Positions 34,153 through 42,168 of a DNA stretch of 64,000 nt are shown piece by piece; positions within the stretch are counted from its first letter, which is position 1, and each line of letters starts with the position of its first letter. Position numbers and translations under genes: made by a program. Source of the stretch: Dyadobacter frigoris (GTDB taxonomy: Bacteria > Bacteroidota > Bacteroidia > Cytophagales > Spirosomataceae); NCBI RefSeq assembly GCF_005280585.1, contig NZ_SZVO01000018.1, forward strand, positions 583 to 64,582. The letters are read 5' to 3'. The notes beneath the pieces were generated by a model. That model made no database searches and was not told the DNA's origin. It saw nothing but the letters and a program-made list of their open reading frames with translations.

Positions 34153-34269
34153 TATATTGAACGATGGCTCAAATCGGGAGTTCTTCAAGAGAATGGAATG
34201 ATTCAGGAGAAGGGCACCCTGCAAGGTTCAGTGATCTCACCACCACTGGCCAACAATAACCACTCCTAG
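34153..34269 (+). pseudogene. Group II intron reverse transcriptase fragment
   Basis: A 38-codon frame reads YIERWLKSGVLQENG, then QEKGTLQGSVISPPLANN, matching the RT stretch G-T-P-Q-G-G-V-I-S-P-L-L-A-N of group II intron proteins (LtrA type) just before the catalytic YADD block, which is missing. It is a small relic. The next 150 bp contain nothing recognisable. Confidence 0.65.
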
Positions 34270-34484
34270 AGTGGAATATGCATTATCTGAAAACGGACGT
34301 CAGATACACCGAGTATTTGGACACAATAGCACCTATTTTAATTGGATTAGGTCAATAGTTACTTTTTTTTAATTTATAATTGTTTTCGATTTATCAAAAT
34401 TAACGATGAGCCCAATAACTCCAAAATCTCTTCAATAGGTTTGCTTTAACCACTTTTTTACATAGAATTTACATGCCCACTTTT

Positions 34485-34519
34485 GTTCAAATACGAACGT
34501 CAATTGTCCGATTTTGAAC
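34485..34519 (+). promoter_or_regulatory. Paired GTYC-N6-GAAC activator-type sites before PadR 2
   Basis: GTTCAAATACGAAC (34485-34498) and GTCCGATTTTGAAC (34506-34519), identical to the copy-1 pair although flanking bases differ, starts 21 bp apart. Confidence 0.6.
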
Positions 34520-34583
34520 AATTGCTATTTAATATTCCGGATGCAATAGCCATTTCGGGAGCGAGGTGACTATTTTCAATATC

Positions 34584-34599
34584 CGGCACATGATTTGTT
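34584..34599 (+). promoter_or_regulatory. Sigma-54-like promoter of the PadR 2-permease operon
   Basis: CGGCACATGATTTGTT, identical to 13989-14004, 65 bp after the dyads and about 50 bp before the PadR start. Confidence 0.5.
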
Positions 34600-34648
34600 A
34601 TACAGAAACAGATTATATAATCTTAATTTATTAAATATCCCTTTATCA

Positions 34649-34984
34649 ATGAGACGAAGCGATTTAGGAGAGTTTGAAGAAGTGGTGTTGCTGGCAGTAG
34701 CGGCTTTGTCACCCAATGCCTATACGGTTGCCATTGCTGAGGAACTTGAACAGGAAACTGGTAACATGGTGACGTCCGGTGCTGTGCACGCAGCCATGCA
34801 ACGCCTTGAACAAAAAGGGTATCTGCGGTCTGTCTGGGGTGAAGCAACGGCGGAACGGGGTGGTCGCAGAAAACGGCTGTATACGGTGACAGCTCTCGGC
34901 GGGCGAATTATGGAAGAGTCCAGAGCTGTACGTAACAGGCTTTGGGACCGGATTTTGCCGGCTATTCGCCTGGAATGGAGCTGA
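34649..34984 (+). CDS. PadR-family transcriptional regulator (copy 2)
   Basis: 111 residues, starting at ATG 34649, nearly identical to the protein at 14054. The differences sit in the segment before the recognition helix (AEELEQETGNMVTSG instead of AEEIERETGNVVTSG) and near the C-terminus. The recognition region and wing are unchanged, so both copies probably bind the same DNA. It is followed 22 bp later by a permease of a different subgroup from that behind copy 1. Confidence 0.9.
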   Translation: MRRSDLGEFEEVVLLAVAALSPNAYTVAIAEELEQETGNMVTSGAVHAAMQRLEQKGYLRSVWGEATAERGGRRKRLYTVTALGGRIMEESRAVRNRLWDRILPAIRLEWS

Positions 34985-35006
34985 TCACCTAACGAGACCC
35001 ACTTCA

Positions 35007-37682
35007 ATGAAATCAAAAAAGAACGAAGTAAACAAGAGGTCACACCAGCCTCCCGGCCAGCTTACCCGCTTTATCAACTGGCTGGTCGCGCCACATCTGC
35101 GGGAAGAAGTACTTGGTGATTTAGAGGAGCGTTATGCCCGCCGGGTGAAGATAGAAGGGAAAACAAGAGCTAAGAGGCGATACTGGCTGGAAGCATTGGC
35201 CTATATGCGTCCGGCATTTATCAAAAGAAAACAAAGTAAATATCCGTCAACCGCGCAGCGGTCCGATCCTTTTTATAACCCTGATATGATACTTAATTAT
35301 TTTAAAATCGCTTTCAGAAACCTTTCAAAGAACAGAGGTTATTCTTTCATTAACATTACCGGACTTGCTGCGGGCATGACCTGCACGGTTCTGATTTTCA
35401 TGGTTGTCAGGCATGAAACGGGATATGACAAAGACCTTGCTAATGGTAATCGTATTTACAGACTTGAAACCGAAAATATCAAAGAAAAACATACTTCCCC
35501 GGGTACTTATACAGGAATGGCACAGGCCCTGCGCACCGATTTGCCAGAGGCTGAACTTGTTACACCTTTGCTTCAAACTTATGGAAGCACGTTCTCTATT
35601 CCTTCCGCAGATAAGCGCTTTAGGGAATCTGTGGTATTTACTGACAATTCAATATTTGGCTTGGTTAATTATCGATTGGTTGCTGGTAATGCGAGTAAAG
35701 CATTGGGGCAGCCAAATTCGGTGGTTCTCACGAAATCTTACGCGATAAAATATTTTGGAACGGCAGATGTAATGGGTAAAACCATACGCATCGATAATAA
35801 ACAGGATCTTGTAATCACCGGTATTCTGGAAGATTTGCCTGTTACGACGAGTTTTCCATTTAAAATGCTGGTTTCATTTTCTACGCTGAAAGTGATCGAT
35901 CCGGGACTTGATTTAAACAGGTGGAATGGCTGGAATGACAACTATCAGGTATTTGTTTTATTGAAAAAAGACGTTTTTCCGGCACAGTTGACAAAGCGAT
36001 TTACAGCAATTGCAGCAAAATACATGGGCAAAGAAGCACTGCCTGAAAAAAAAATTAAACTAAATCCATTGTCAGAAATACATTATTCCCCAAACCTGAG
36101 CGGGCGGACCGCAAACGTCAGTTTGCTGAAAACTTTGTCTTTTATTGGTTTACTGGTATTGCTTATCGCCTGTTTCAATTTTATTAACCTGAGTACGGCA
36201 CAGGCTTTTAAACGTGCCAAGGAAGTTGGGATTCGCAAGGCAATTGGCAGCAATCGCCGGTCACTGATTTATCAGTTTTTGGTGGAAGCCGGGCTCGTAA
36301 CTTTTTTGGCGCTGTTACTGGCGGTTTTGGTTTCACAACTCAGCATGCAGTCTCTGGCTGATATACTCGCAATTCCCCTCTCATTAACCGACTTATATAA
36401 CTGGCAAACGGGGCTTTTTATGACCGGTCTGGCAATTTTAACAACTTTATTGGCGGGTGTTTACCCGGCGTTCCGCTTATCAGGAATGGCTCCGGCCTGG
36501 GCGTTGAAAAATCATGGATTGACACAGGGAAAACAATGGTTTTCAATACGTCAGGGCTTGGTTGTTGTTCAGTTTACCGTTTCGCTGATCCTGATTAACA
36601 GCGCTTTTTTGATCAATCGGCAACTTGCATTTTTCAGAAATGCGGATCTTGGTTTTGATAAAGCGGCCATTATTACGGTCGGCCTTCCGGATAACAAACC
36701 TGAGAAATTGCAGGCGCTTCGCAATCAGCTTACCGGTACTGCGCAGATTCAGGATGTGAGTTTTTCGTTTAACAGCGCTTCTTCTGAAAGCAACTGGATG
36801 CAGGGAATGGAATATCGCCAGGGTCCATCGTTTACACAAATTAAAACCCAGATGAAAATGGGCGACTCGCATTATCTGAGTACTTATGGCATTCAGTTAT
36901 TAGCCGGAAATGCTTTAAAGGATTCGGATACGAGCAATTTCAGGGTCTTGGCGAATGAGGTTTTTATTAAAAGAATGGGTATAACCAGGCCTCAGGATGC
37001 CATTGGAGTAAAAATCTATTACGGTGACGGACAGCAATTTGCGACGATAGCAGGCGTAACTAAAAACTTCCATGTCAATTCGTTACACCAGAAAATTGAC
37101 CCTGCCCTGATTCAGGTTGTGCCAAATAATTTTTACCAGGCAGGAATTAAACTGCAAAGCGAACGGCCTGATGCAGAAAGTTTAAAGGCCGCTTTGACAC
37201 AAATTGAAAAGGTATGGATAGCAACATTTCCGGAACACGTTTTTGAATACAGTTTTCTTGACGAAACACTGGCTAGGGCTTATCAGTCTGAAATAAGGAC
37301 TGCGAAATTAATTGAAACGTCAACCTTTCTGGCTATTTTGATCGCCTGTTTAGGTCTATTCGGCTTAGCTACTTTCACTGCCGAACAGCGGACCAAGGAA
37401 ATTGGTGTACGGAAAGTTTTGGGTGCGTCTGTTGCCAGTCTGATGGCTTTGCTCTCAAAAGATTTTTTTAAGCTCATTTTGATAGCCATCATCATCGCTT
37501 CGCCAATTGCCTGGTTAGCAATTGGCCAATGGTTACAGAACTTTGAATTCAAAATTGAAATCAAATGGTGGATGTTTGCGGTGACCGGCCTTTCAATGAC
37601 GGCAATCGCGATGTTGACGGTCAGCTTCCAAAGCGTCAAAGCTGCACTGATGAACCCTGTCAAAAGCCTGCGCAGCGAATAA
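35007..37682 (+). CDS. Permease prefix domain 2-containing FtsX-type transporter
   Basis: An 891-residue permease. Prefix domain at about residues 10-85 (QLTRFINWLVAPHLREEVLGD; AKRRYWLEALAYMRPAF), a linker with a GC-rich insertion (35251-35268, S-T-A-Q-R-S-D), then the body from about residue 93 (MILNYFKIAFRNLSKNRGYSF) with duplicated MacB core and FtsX blocks (LLVLLIACFNFINLSTAQAFKRAKEVGIRKAIGS; ILIACLGLFGLATFTAEQRTKEIGVRKVLGAS). Operon partner of PadR copy 2. No ATPase nearby. Complete and probably functional. Confidence 0.9.
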   Translation: MKSKKNEVNKRSHQPPGQLTRFINWLVAPHLREEVLGDLEERYARRVKIEGKTRAKRRYWLEALAYMRPAFIKRKQSKYPSTAQRSDPFYNPDMILNYFKIAFRNLSKNRGYSFINITGLAAGMTCTVLIFMVVRHETGYDKDLANGNRIYRLETENIKEKHTSPGTYTGMAQALRTDLPEAELVTPLLQTYGSTFSIPSADKRFRESVVFTDNSIFGLVNYRLVAGNASKALGQPNSVVLTKSYAIKYFGTADVMGKTIRIDNKQDLVITGILEDLPVTTSFPFKMLVSFSTLKVIDPGLDLNRWNGWNDNYQVFVLLKKDVFPAQLTKRFTAIAAKYMGKEALPEKKIKLNPLSEIHYSPNLSGRTANVSLLKTLSFIGLLVLLIACFNFINLSTAQAFKRAKEVGIRKAIGSNRRSLIYQFLVEAGLVTFLALLLAVLVSQLSMQSLADILAIPLSLTDLYNWQTGLFMTGLAILTTLLAGVYPAFRLSGMAPAWALKNHGLTQGKQWFSIRQGLVVVQFTVSLILINSAFLINRQLAFFRNADLGFDKAAIITVGLPDNKPEKLQALRNQLTGTAQIQDVSFSFNSASSESNWMQGMEYRQGPSFTQIKTQMKMGDSHYLSTYGIQLLAGNALKDSDTSNFRVLANEVFIKRMGITRPQDAIGVKIYYGDGQQFATIAGVTKNFHVNSLHQKIDPALIQVVPNNFYQAGIKLQSERPDAESLKAALTQIEKVWIATFPEHVFEYSFLDETLARAYQSEIRTAKLIETSTFLAILIACLGLFGLATFTAEQRTKEIGVRKVLGASVASLMALLSKDFFKLILIAIIIASPIAWLAIGQWLQNFEFKIEIKWWMFAVTGLSMTAIAMLTVSFQSVKAALMNPVKSLRSE

Positions 37683-37702
37683 CATCATGGAAGAAAATCA
37701 GC

Positions 37703-37745
37703 CCAAGTATCTGCTCGCGCCGCTGCGGCGCGAGCAGATACTTGG
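37703..37745. repeat. 43-bp perfect palindrome in the decayed permease prefix
   Basis: Two 21-bp perfectly complementary arms flank a single T at 37724. The right arm (GCGGCGCGAGCAGATACTTGG) is normal prefix-domain coding sequence; the left arm is its inverted copy. Sister genes have no such palindrome, so the left arm arose by templated copying. Confidence 0.85.
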
Positions 37746-37883
37746 TGACTTGTAAGAACGATACGAACGGCGTTCGAAAGTACAAGGAGAAGCCAGTGCC
37801 AGAAGGCGGTATTGGCTTGAAGCACTGGTCTACATGCGGCCCGCATTTATCAAAAGACAAAAAAGTGAATATCAGTCAGCCGC

Positions 37884-37898
37884 GGGGCGGTCCGCCCC
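37884..37898. repeat. GC-rich 15-bp palindrome in the permease linker
   Basis: GGGGCGG-T-CCGCCCC, a perfect palindrome around one T, at the place where the permeases at 19724 and 35007 have related GC-rich insertions (GCGGCGGTCCGACC and GCAGCGGTCCGATC) and those at 14405 and 17056 have none. Confidence 0.6.
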
Positions 37899-38254
37899 TT
37901 TTTCTTAATCCGGATATGATCCGTAATTATTTCAAAATCGCATTTCGTAACCTTTGTATTTATGCTGAATTGTCATTTAATAAATACCATAAAAACTATG
38001 AGCGCATTGCTGTAATACTTTTAAATAAGGACATACTCGGTGAAAAACAAACGTGGAAATCATTGCCTGTTTTGTGCATGGATGAATCACCCAAGCAAAT
38101 GATTAAGGAAACCAGGGCTGCTATCGAAATGAAACCTGCCAGTGATACAAAGCAAGATTTCGAATATGCTCGCTGTGGAGTAGCAAATATCTTCTTGGTA
38201 TCAGAGCCATTGACTGGTAAAAGATACGTAGAAGTGACCGGAGCATGGCAGTTG

Positions 38255-38270
38255 CGGGGCCGCCGGTGCG
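38255..38270. repeat. GC-rich 16-bp insertion in the second IS630 copy (HGSWLN codons)
   Basis: CGGGGCCGCCGGTGCG; compared on the same strand it differs by one base from the insertion at 11624-11639 (one-base phase shift) and occupies the same codon. Confidence 0.55.
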
Positions 38271-38286
38271 GCTAAATATGGCGGAA

Positions 38287-38302
38287 CCGGGTGGCCGGAG
38301 CC
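38287..38302. repeat. GC-rich 16-bp insertion in the second IS630 copy (AEI codons)
   Basis: CCGGGTGGCCGGAGCC differs at two bases from the reverse complement of the insertion at 11591-11606 and sits at the same place in the transposase. Confidence 0.55.
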
Positions 38303-38707
38303 ATACAGCTAAATGTACTAATGAGGCAATGTCTAGATCGTAGGATTGATAATATAGAAACAATTGAAAAGGAAGTTCTTGCTTGGCAAAACCACAGAAA
38401 TAATAAGGAAGCTAAGATCAAATGGTAATTTACATGCGATGCTGCAAGGGTGAAGTTAATCAAATTCTACCCGTCGATTAAAACGTGATAAGACACTAGT
38501 GTAAAAAAGTAATATACTCAGCAAAGGCTAAATCGATCCCGTCACTCCAGCGAAAAAACTTCCATAATTATCAAACTTGTCCGGGTCGATTGGTAATTAA
38601 ACTGAAATAACATTTGCGGTTAAAAACAAATAAGTTGTAATTATAGCCACAACTATATGGATATTCTAGTTCTTGCTCGAAACGCACTGGAAATATTTAT
38701 TGTGATT

Positions 38708-41500
38708 TTATTTTTCAAAGTAAAGCCAGTCTAAAAAGAAAAGTCCCGTTTTTGATTTGTCGGGATTCGAAAAGGTAATGTACAGATCATGTATGGCAGA
38801 GGTCGGCTTTATTTCAATCTCATATTCCTTCCATTCTGTTTTGAGATCTTTCACCTGTCCCGGATCAATGCGGAGACTTCCAATAATTTCACCGCGATCC
38901 GTATCTTTTCGCAGCTCGATCAGTCCGCCTGCTCCTTCCTGTTGAACCCTCATTTTAATTTTTGAAATATGGTTCATGTCAATTTTTTTGAAACTGACAA
39001 ACCTGCCGTTTCTGGCCCAGATGGAGGAAATGTAACCGGTGTTCAGCGTGGCAATGACCACGTTGGCACTTCCTTCTTCATAGTCTTCCATTTGTACCAA
39101 AGCATTTTTTAAAACGATATGGCTGCTGGCTGCTAGTGGTTCAATGCCATGGGCACCTTTGTCAGTATAAGCGGCCTGAAGAACGTAGGCGCCCTGCGTG
39201 CCTTGTCCGATGTGCTCTGTCAGCCGAAATTTTCCCTGCAAAGAAAGCTGCGGGTTTTGCTCACCGAACGAGAGAATATAGCGGGCAATTTCTTTTGCCT
39301 CTTTCAGGGAAAGATCTGCATGAGGCGGCATGGGGTAGCTTCCCCAGTTTCCGCTTCCGCCCTTAATGATCTTTTCGGCAAGCTTCTGCTCATAGCCGTC
39401 TTTGCCCTTATATCTTTTAGAGATTTCATTGAGGGGCGGGCCAATGGATTTGGTCTGCGGCGTATGGCAGGCTTTGCAATCCAGCGACACATACAGCATT
39501 TCGGTTGCAGCGTATTTTAGATTCCCGTGATTTGCTCCTGAGAGCGCTGAGGCCAGATCTTTTCCAAAGGGCATGTAGGTGAAAGAAGCCTTGATTTTGG
39601 AAGGTTCTATTACTTTATCTTCCCGGTCTTTGACGTGGATCGCGTAATCAAACTCGGTATTGTCCCAGTAAAAGCTGCGGTTGGCACGACTGCTTATAGC
39701 AATATCCGGTGGCGTGTTCCCTACTTTTATCTGCACTGTGGCAATCCCTTTTCCGCCATGCTGATCGGTTACCGTCAAAGAAATATCATAAATGCCAGGC
39801 TTTGTAAACTGGTGTTTTACCTGCGTGGCAGGTATTATTTTTGATCCGATCTTCCACTCAAAACTTAGCTTGTCCCCCATATCGTAATCTCTTGATTTGT
39901 CCGCAGACAACGTCACTGTGAGCGGGGCGGCTCCGTATTTTTTATTGATAGAAATATCAGCAATCGGATTGCGGTTCCCTTCGGAATATTCTATTCGGAT
40001 CAGTCCCGCATCGGTATTTTTGGCAAACCAGTTTGTTCCGTAAGCAAGCATATAGACTGCGCCATCGGGTGCTATCTTCATATCCATCGGCGCGATGACT
40101 TTCAGGTGAGGCAAAAAGGGTTCCATAGAGACATAATGACCGTCCGGGTCCAGTGTTACAGCCATCATCCATTTTCGGATCCAGTCGTAGATCAGCAGTT
40201 TTCCATTGTAATAGGCGGGTAGTTTATATGGAGCATTCGTATATAGGTCGCTGTAATAAACCGGCCCGGCCATCGCGCTTGCGCCGCCTTTGCCCACCAT
40301 CGGCCAGTGTTTGGATTCTCCTTTTCCATACCAGATCATTGCAGGCTGCGCCGCTGGAAGCTGTTTGATCCCGGTATTGTTGGGAGAATTGTTGATCGGA
40401 TGAAGCGCGTCCTGGCCGGGCCCTTCCTTTTTTGTAGCGAAATCGTATTTGGGAAATCCTTCATTATTTCCAAGAAAATAAGGGTAGCCGAAAAAGCCGG
40501 GTTTTCGAGCCTGATTGATTTCATCATAGCTAAGAAAATTTTCTTCTGCCGGAACGTTGGTGTCCGGGCCGACATCCCCCCAGTAAACAAAGTTATTTTT
40601 AGGATCTACAGACATGCGGAAGGGGTTCCGGCAGCCCATCACATAGATTTCGGCATATCCCTGTGAGCCGTCTTTGGGAAAGAGATTGCCTTCCGGAATC
40701 GAGTAGGTGCCATCAGCCTCGGGTCTGATGCGAAGAATCTTGCCACGTAAATCCCTGCTGTTGGCTGTGGTTCCCTGATCGTCCGATAGTTGCCTGCCGG
40801 GGCGCTCGTCTGTCGGGTTATGCCCTTCAATTTCTTCGGCATTGGTATTATCTCCCGTTGAGAGATACAGCAGCCCGTCAGCTCCGAAAGTCAGGTAGCC
40901 CGCCGAGTGGCAGCAGTAGGTTCTCTGCGTAGGAATTTTAAGCAGGATTTTTTTTGAGGCAAGATTAAGCTGGCCTTTGATGAGCTCGTAGCGCTCCAGA
41001 TGACTTACGTTCTGATTACCGCCTACACCGTAATAAAAATAGATCCAGTGATTTTTATCAAAAGCCGGATCAGCGGCAACGCCAAGTAAGCCGTCTTCAA
41101 TGCCACTGAATACATTCAGGTTGGCGATCGTTTTAATCTGTTTTTCTTTTGCATAATATAGTTTAACCGCTCCTTTACGCTCCACGATCATTACATTAAG
41201 ATCAGGCAGCAGTGCCATCTCCATGGGCTCGTCAAGTCCCTGCACCAGCATCATGTGGGTAAACCGGCTGCTGTCCGGGGCTGATGTTTGCAGGGCCTGC
41301 ATCTTCTTAGGGCGGCTGGCAGGCGCATGGTGGCCAGCCAACAGGTGGGAGCTTGTTTTTAACGTATTTTTTTCTGCTGTACTGTTTGTGAAAACCGTGG
41401 ACGCTCCTATGCATGCCAAGGCGCTTGTAAGCAGCGCGCTGCTGATCAATTTAAATGAAATCAATGGTTTCGGATGGTTTATGGATTTAGGATATGGCAA
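38708..41500 (-). CDS. PQQ-type sugar dehydrogenase with PKD, cytochrome c and CBM-like domains
   Basis: A 930-residue exported protein (signal peptide in the first 40 residues, ISFKLISSALLTSALACIGAS). Order of domains: glucose/sorbosone-dehydrogenase-like beta propeller at about 80-505 (EDGLLGVAADPAFDKNHWIY, LRGKILRI, YVMGCRNPFRMSVDP), a PKD domain at about 510-597 (NPIADI...SRDYDMGDKLSFEW), a cytochrome c domain with heme motif CKACH near residue 674 and an axial-methionine candidate in SYPMPPH, and a C-terminal carbohydrate-binding-like domain at about 795-930. It probably oxidises a sugar in the periplasm and passes electrons to its own heme. It is divergent from the AGE operon, and candidate ROK sites lie between them. 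Confidence 0.88.
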   Translation of the reverse strand: MPYPKSINHPKPLISFKLISSALLTSALACIGASTVFTNSTAEKNTLKTSSHLLAGHHAPASRPKKMQALQTSAPDSSRFTHMMLVQGLDEPMEMALLPDLNVMIVERKGAVKLYYAKEKQIKTIANLNVFSGIEDGLLGVAADPAFDKNHWIYFYYGVGGNQNVSHLERYELIKGQLNLASKKILLKIPTQRTYCCHSAGYLTFGADGLLYLSTGDNTNAEEIEGHNPTDERPGRQLSDDQGTTANSRDLRGKILRIRPEADGTYSIPEGNLFPKDGSQGYAEIYVMGCRNPFRMSVDPKNNFVYWGDVGPDTNVPAEENFLSYDEINQARKPGFFGYPYFLGNNEGFPKYDFATKKEGPGQDALHPINNSPNNTGIKQLPAAQPAMIWYGKGESKHWPMVGKGGASAMAGPVYYSDLYTNAPYKLPAYYNGKLLIYDWIRKWMMAVTLDPDGHYVSMEPFLPHLKVIAPMDMKIAPDGAVYMLAYGTNWFAKNTDAGLIRIEYSEGNRNPIADISINKKYGAAPLTVTLSADKSRDYDMGDKLSFEWKIGSKIIPATQVKHQFTKPGIYDISLTVTDQHGGKGIATVQIKVGNTPPDIAISSRANRSFYWDNTEFDYAIHVKDREDKVIEPSKIKASFTYMPFGKDLASALSGANHGNLKYAATEMLYVSLDCKACHTPQTKSIGPPLNEISKRYKGKDGYEQKLAEKIIKGGSGNWGSYPMPPHADLSLKEAKEIARYILSFGEQNPQLSLQGKFRLTEHIGQGTQGAYVLQAAYTDKGAHGIEPLAASSHIVLKNALVQMEDYEEGSANVVIATLNTGYISSIWARNGRFVSFKKIDMNHISKIKMRVQQEGAGGLIELRKDTDRGEIIGSLRIDPGQVKDLKTEWKEYEIEIKPTSAIHDLYITFSNPDKSKTGLFFLDWLYFEK

Positions 41501-41537
41501 AAATAAGAAAACTTAATATTTTATATTACTTTTTGAT

Positions 41538-41550
41538 AAATAATTAAGTG
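41538..41550 (+). promoter_or_regulatory. AATAATTAAGT element near the dehydrogenase start
   Basis: AAATAATTAAGTG lies 38 bp upstream of the dehydrogenase start codon, a position fitting an operator. It is one of three related elements in this intergenic region. Confidence 0.35.
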
Positions 41551-41942
41551 TTAAATATATTAAGATCCGGGCTTTCGGTACTTGTCTAACAACATGTTAA
41601 ATATATGTACGAATCGTCAATCGCAATGATTTGGTGAATAATCATTCGACGTTATTACCGGGCAAAGCAGAAAATTAATATCATCCTTTCATTTAGTTTT
41701 TGTGGAAGGCAGTTTGTTCTAGGATTTTAATGGCACGGATCAGGGCAATGGAAGTCTTGTCTTTGACTTAATAAAGTGGTCTAAACTGGCTATTTTACAG
41801 ACTGTTCCAAGAGAATTGTATTGAGGTCAGACAAATTTAACCTCATTTTTCAGTGATTAAAAATGGGCTGTTTTCCTGTTGATTGCGAAAGCGGGTGTGG
41901 TCAAAACAAATAATAAAATATTTTCTTCGTGTTTTTCTTGCT

Positions 41943-41999
41943 TACTTAATAATTATACTGTTATTTTGACTTAAACAAAATATTATAAATAATTAAGTA
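41943..41999. promoter_or_regulatory. Inverted pair of AATAATTAAGT elements upstream of the AGE operon
   Basis: TACTTAATAATTAT at 41943-41956 and ATAAATAATTAAGTA at 41985-41999 face each other. They lie 170-225 bp before the AGE start codon. They could be operators of the ROK regulator at the end of the locus; AT-richness makes chance matches possible. Confidence 0.35.
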
Positions 42000-42168
42000 T
42001 TCGAATTGGCTGACATTTTACGGTGTCACCCGGATGTTTGAGCTGGTTGTATTCGGGCAGGGGACGGACTAAGATTTCAGATCCTGTGGGTTTTGACCGG
42101 TGAGCGTTCGCACTAAATAGTTGCTAACCCTTTCATCCTTAGAGTAAAGATTTTTTCTATTCATTTAA

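Larger units (their letters stand above)
34418..34984 (+). repeat. 567-bp duplication, copy 2 (promoter plus PadR gene)
   Basis: Gap-free match to 13823-14389, roughly 94% by eye. Differences are scattered, with many silent changes in the PadR gene, so the coding function seems to have been kept after duplication. Homology stops at the PadR stop codon. Confidence 0.85.
37687..38065 (+). pseudogene. Decayed prefix-domain permease (5' part only)
   Basis: Starting at ATG 37687 the frame reads MEENQPKYLLAPLRREQILGDL then a stop, ERYERRSKVQGEASARRRYWLEALVYMRPAF, then another stop after the linker. MIRNYFKIAFRNL follows, and after a deletion ELSFNKYHKNYERIAVILLNKDILGEKQTWKSLP. The body fragment is closest to the permease at 17056. 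It ends abruptly where IS630 sequence begins. The prefix has lost about 12 codons, and the lost part is replaced by one arm of a perfect palindrome. Confidence 0.75.
38066..38496 (+). pseudogene. IS630-type transposase fragment, second copy
   Basis: The sequence begins inside the gene at VLCMDESPKQMI (first catalytic D), continues EYARCGVANIFLVSEPLTGKRYVEVT, skips the second D region by deletion, and resumes at HGS with GC-rich insertions, then QLNVLMRQCLDRRI...LAWQNHRNNKEAKI to the C-terminus. It ends at GACAC followed by TA (38497-38498), like the other IS630 end. It is about 60% identical to the first copy by eye, so it is a different element. The 5' half is missing and the fragment is joined directly to a permease remnant. 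Confidence 0.7.
41501..42168. other. Divergent promoter region of the sugar-utilisation locus
   Basis: About 670 bp without a gene, between the minus-strand dehydrogenase and the plus-strand AGE operon. It contains three copies of an AT-rich element AATAATTAAGT (listed separately). No further ORF of note. Confidence 0.5.
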
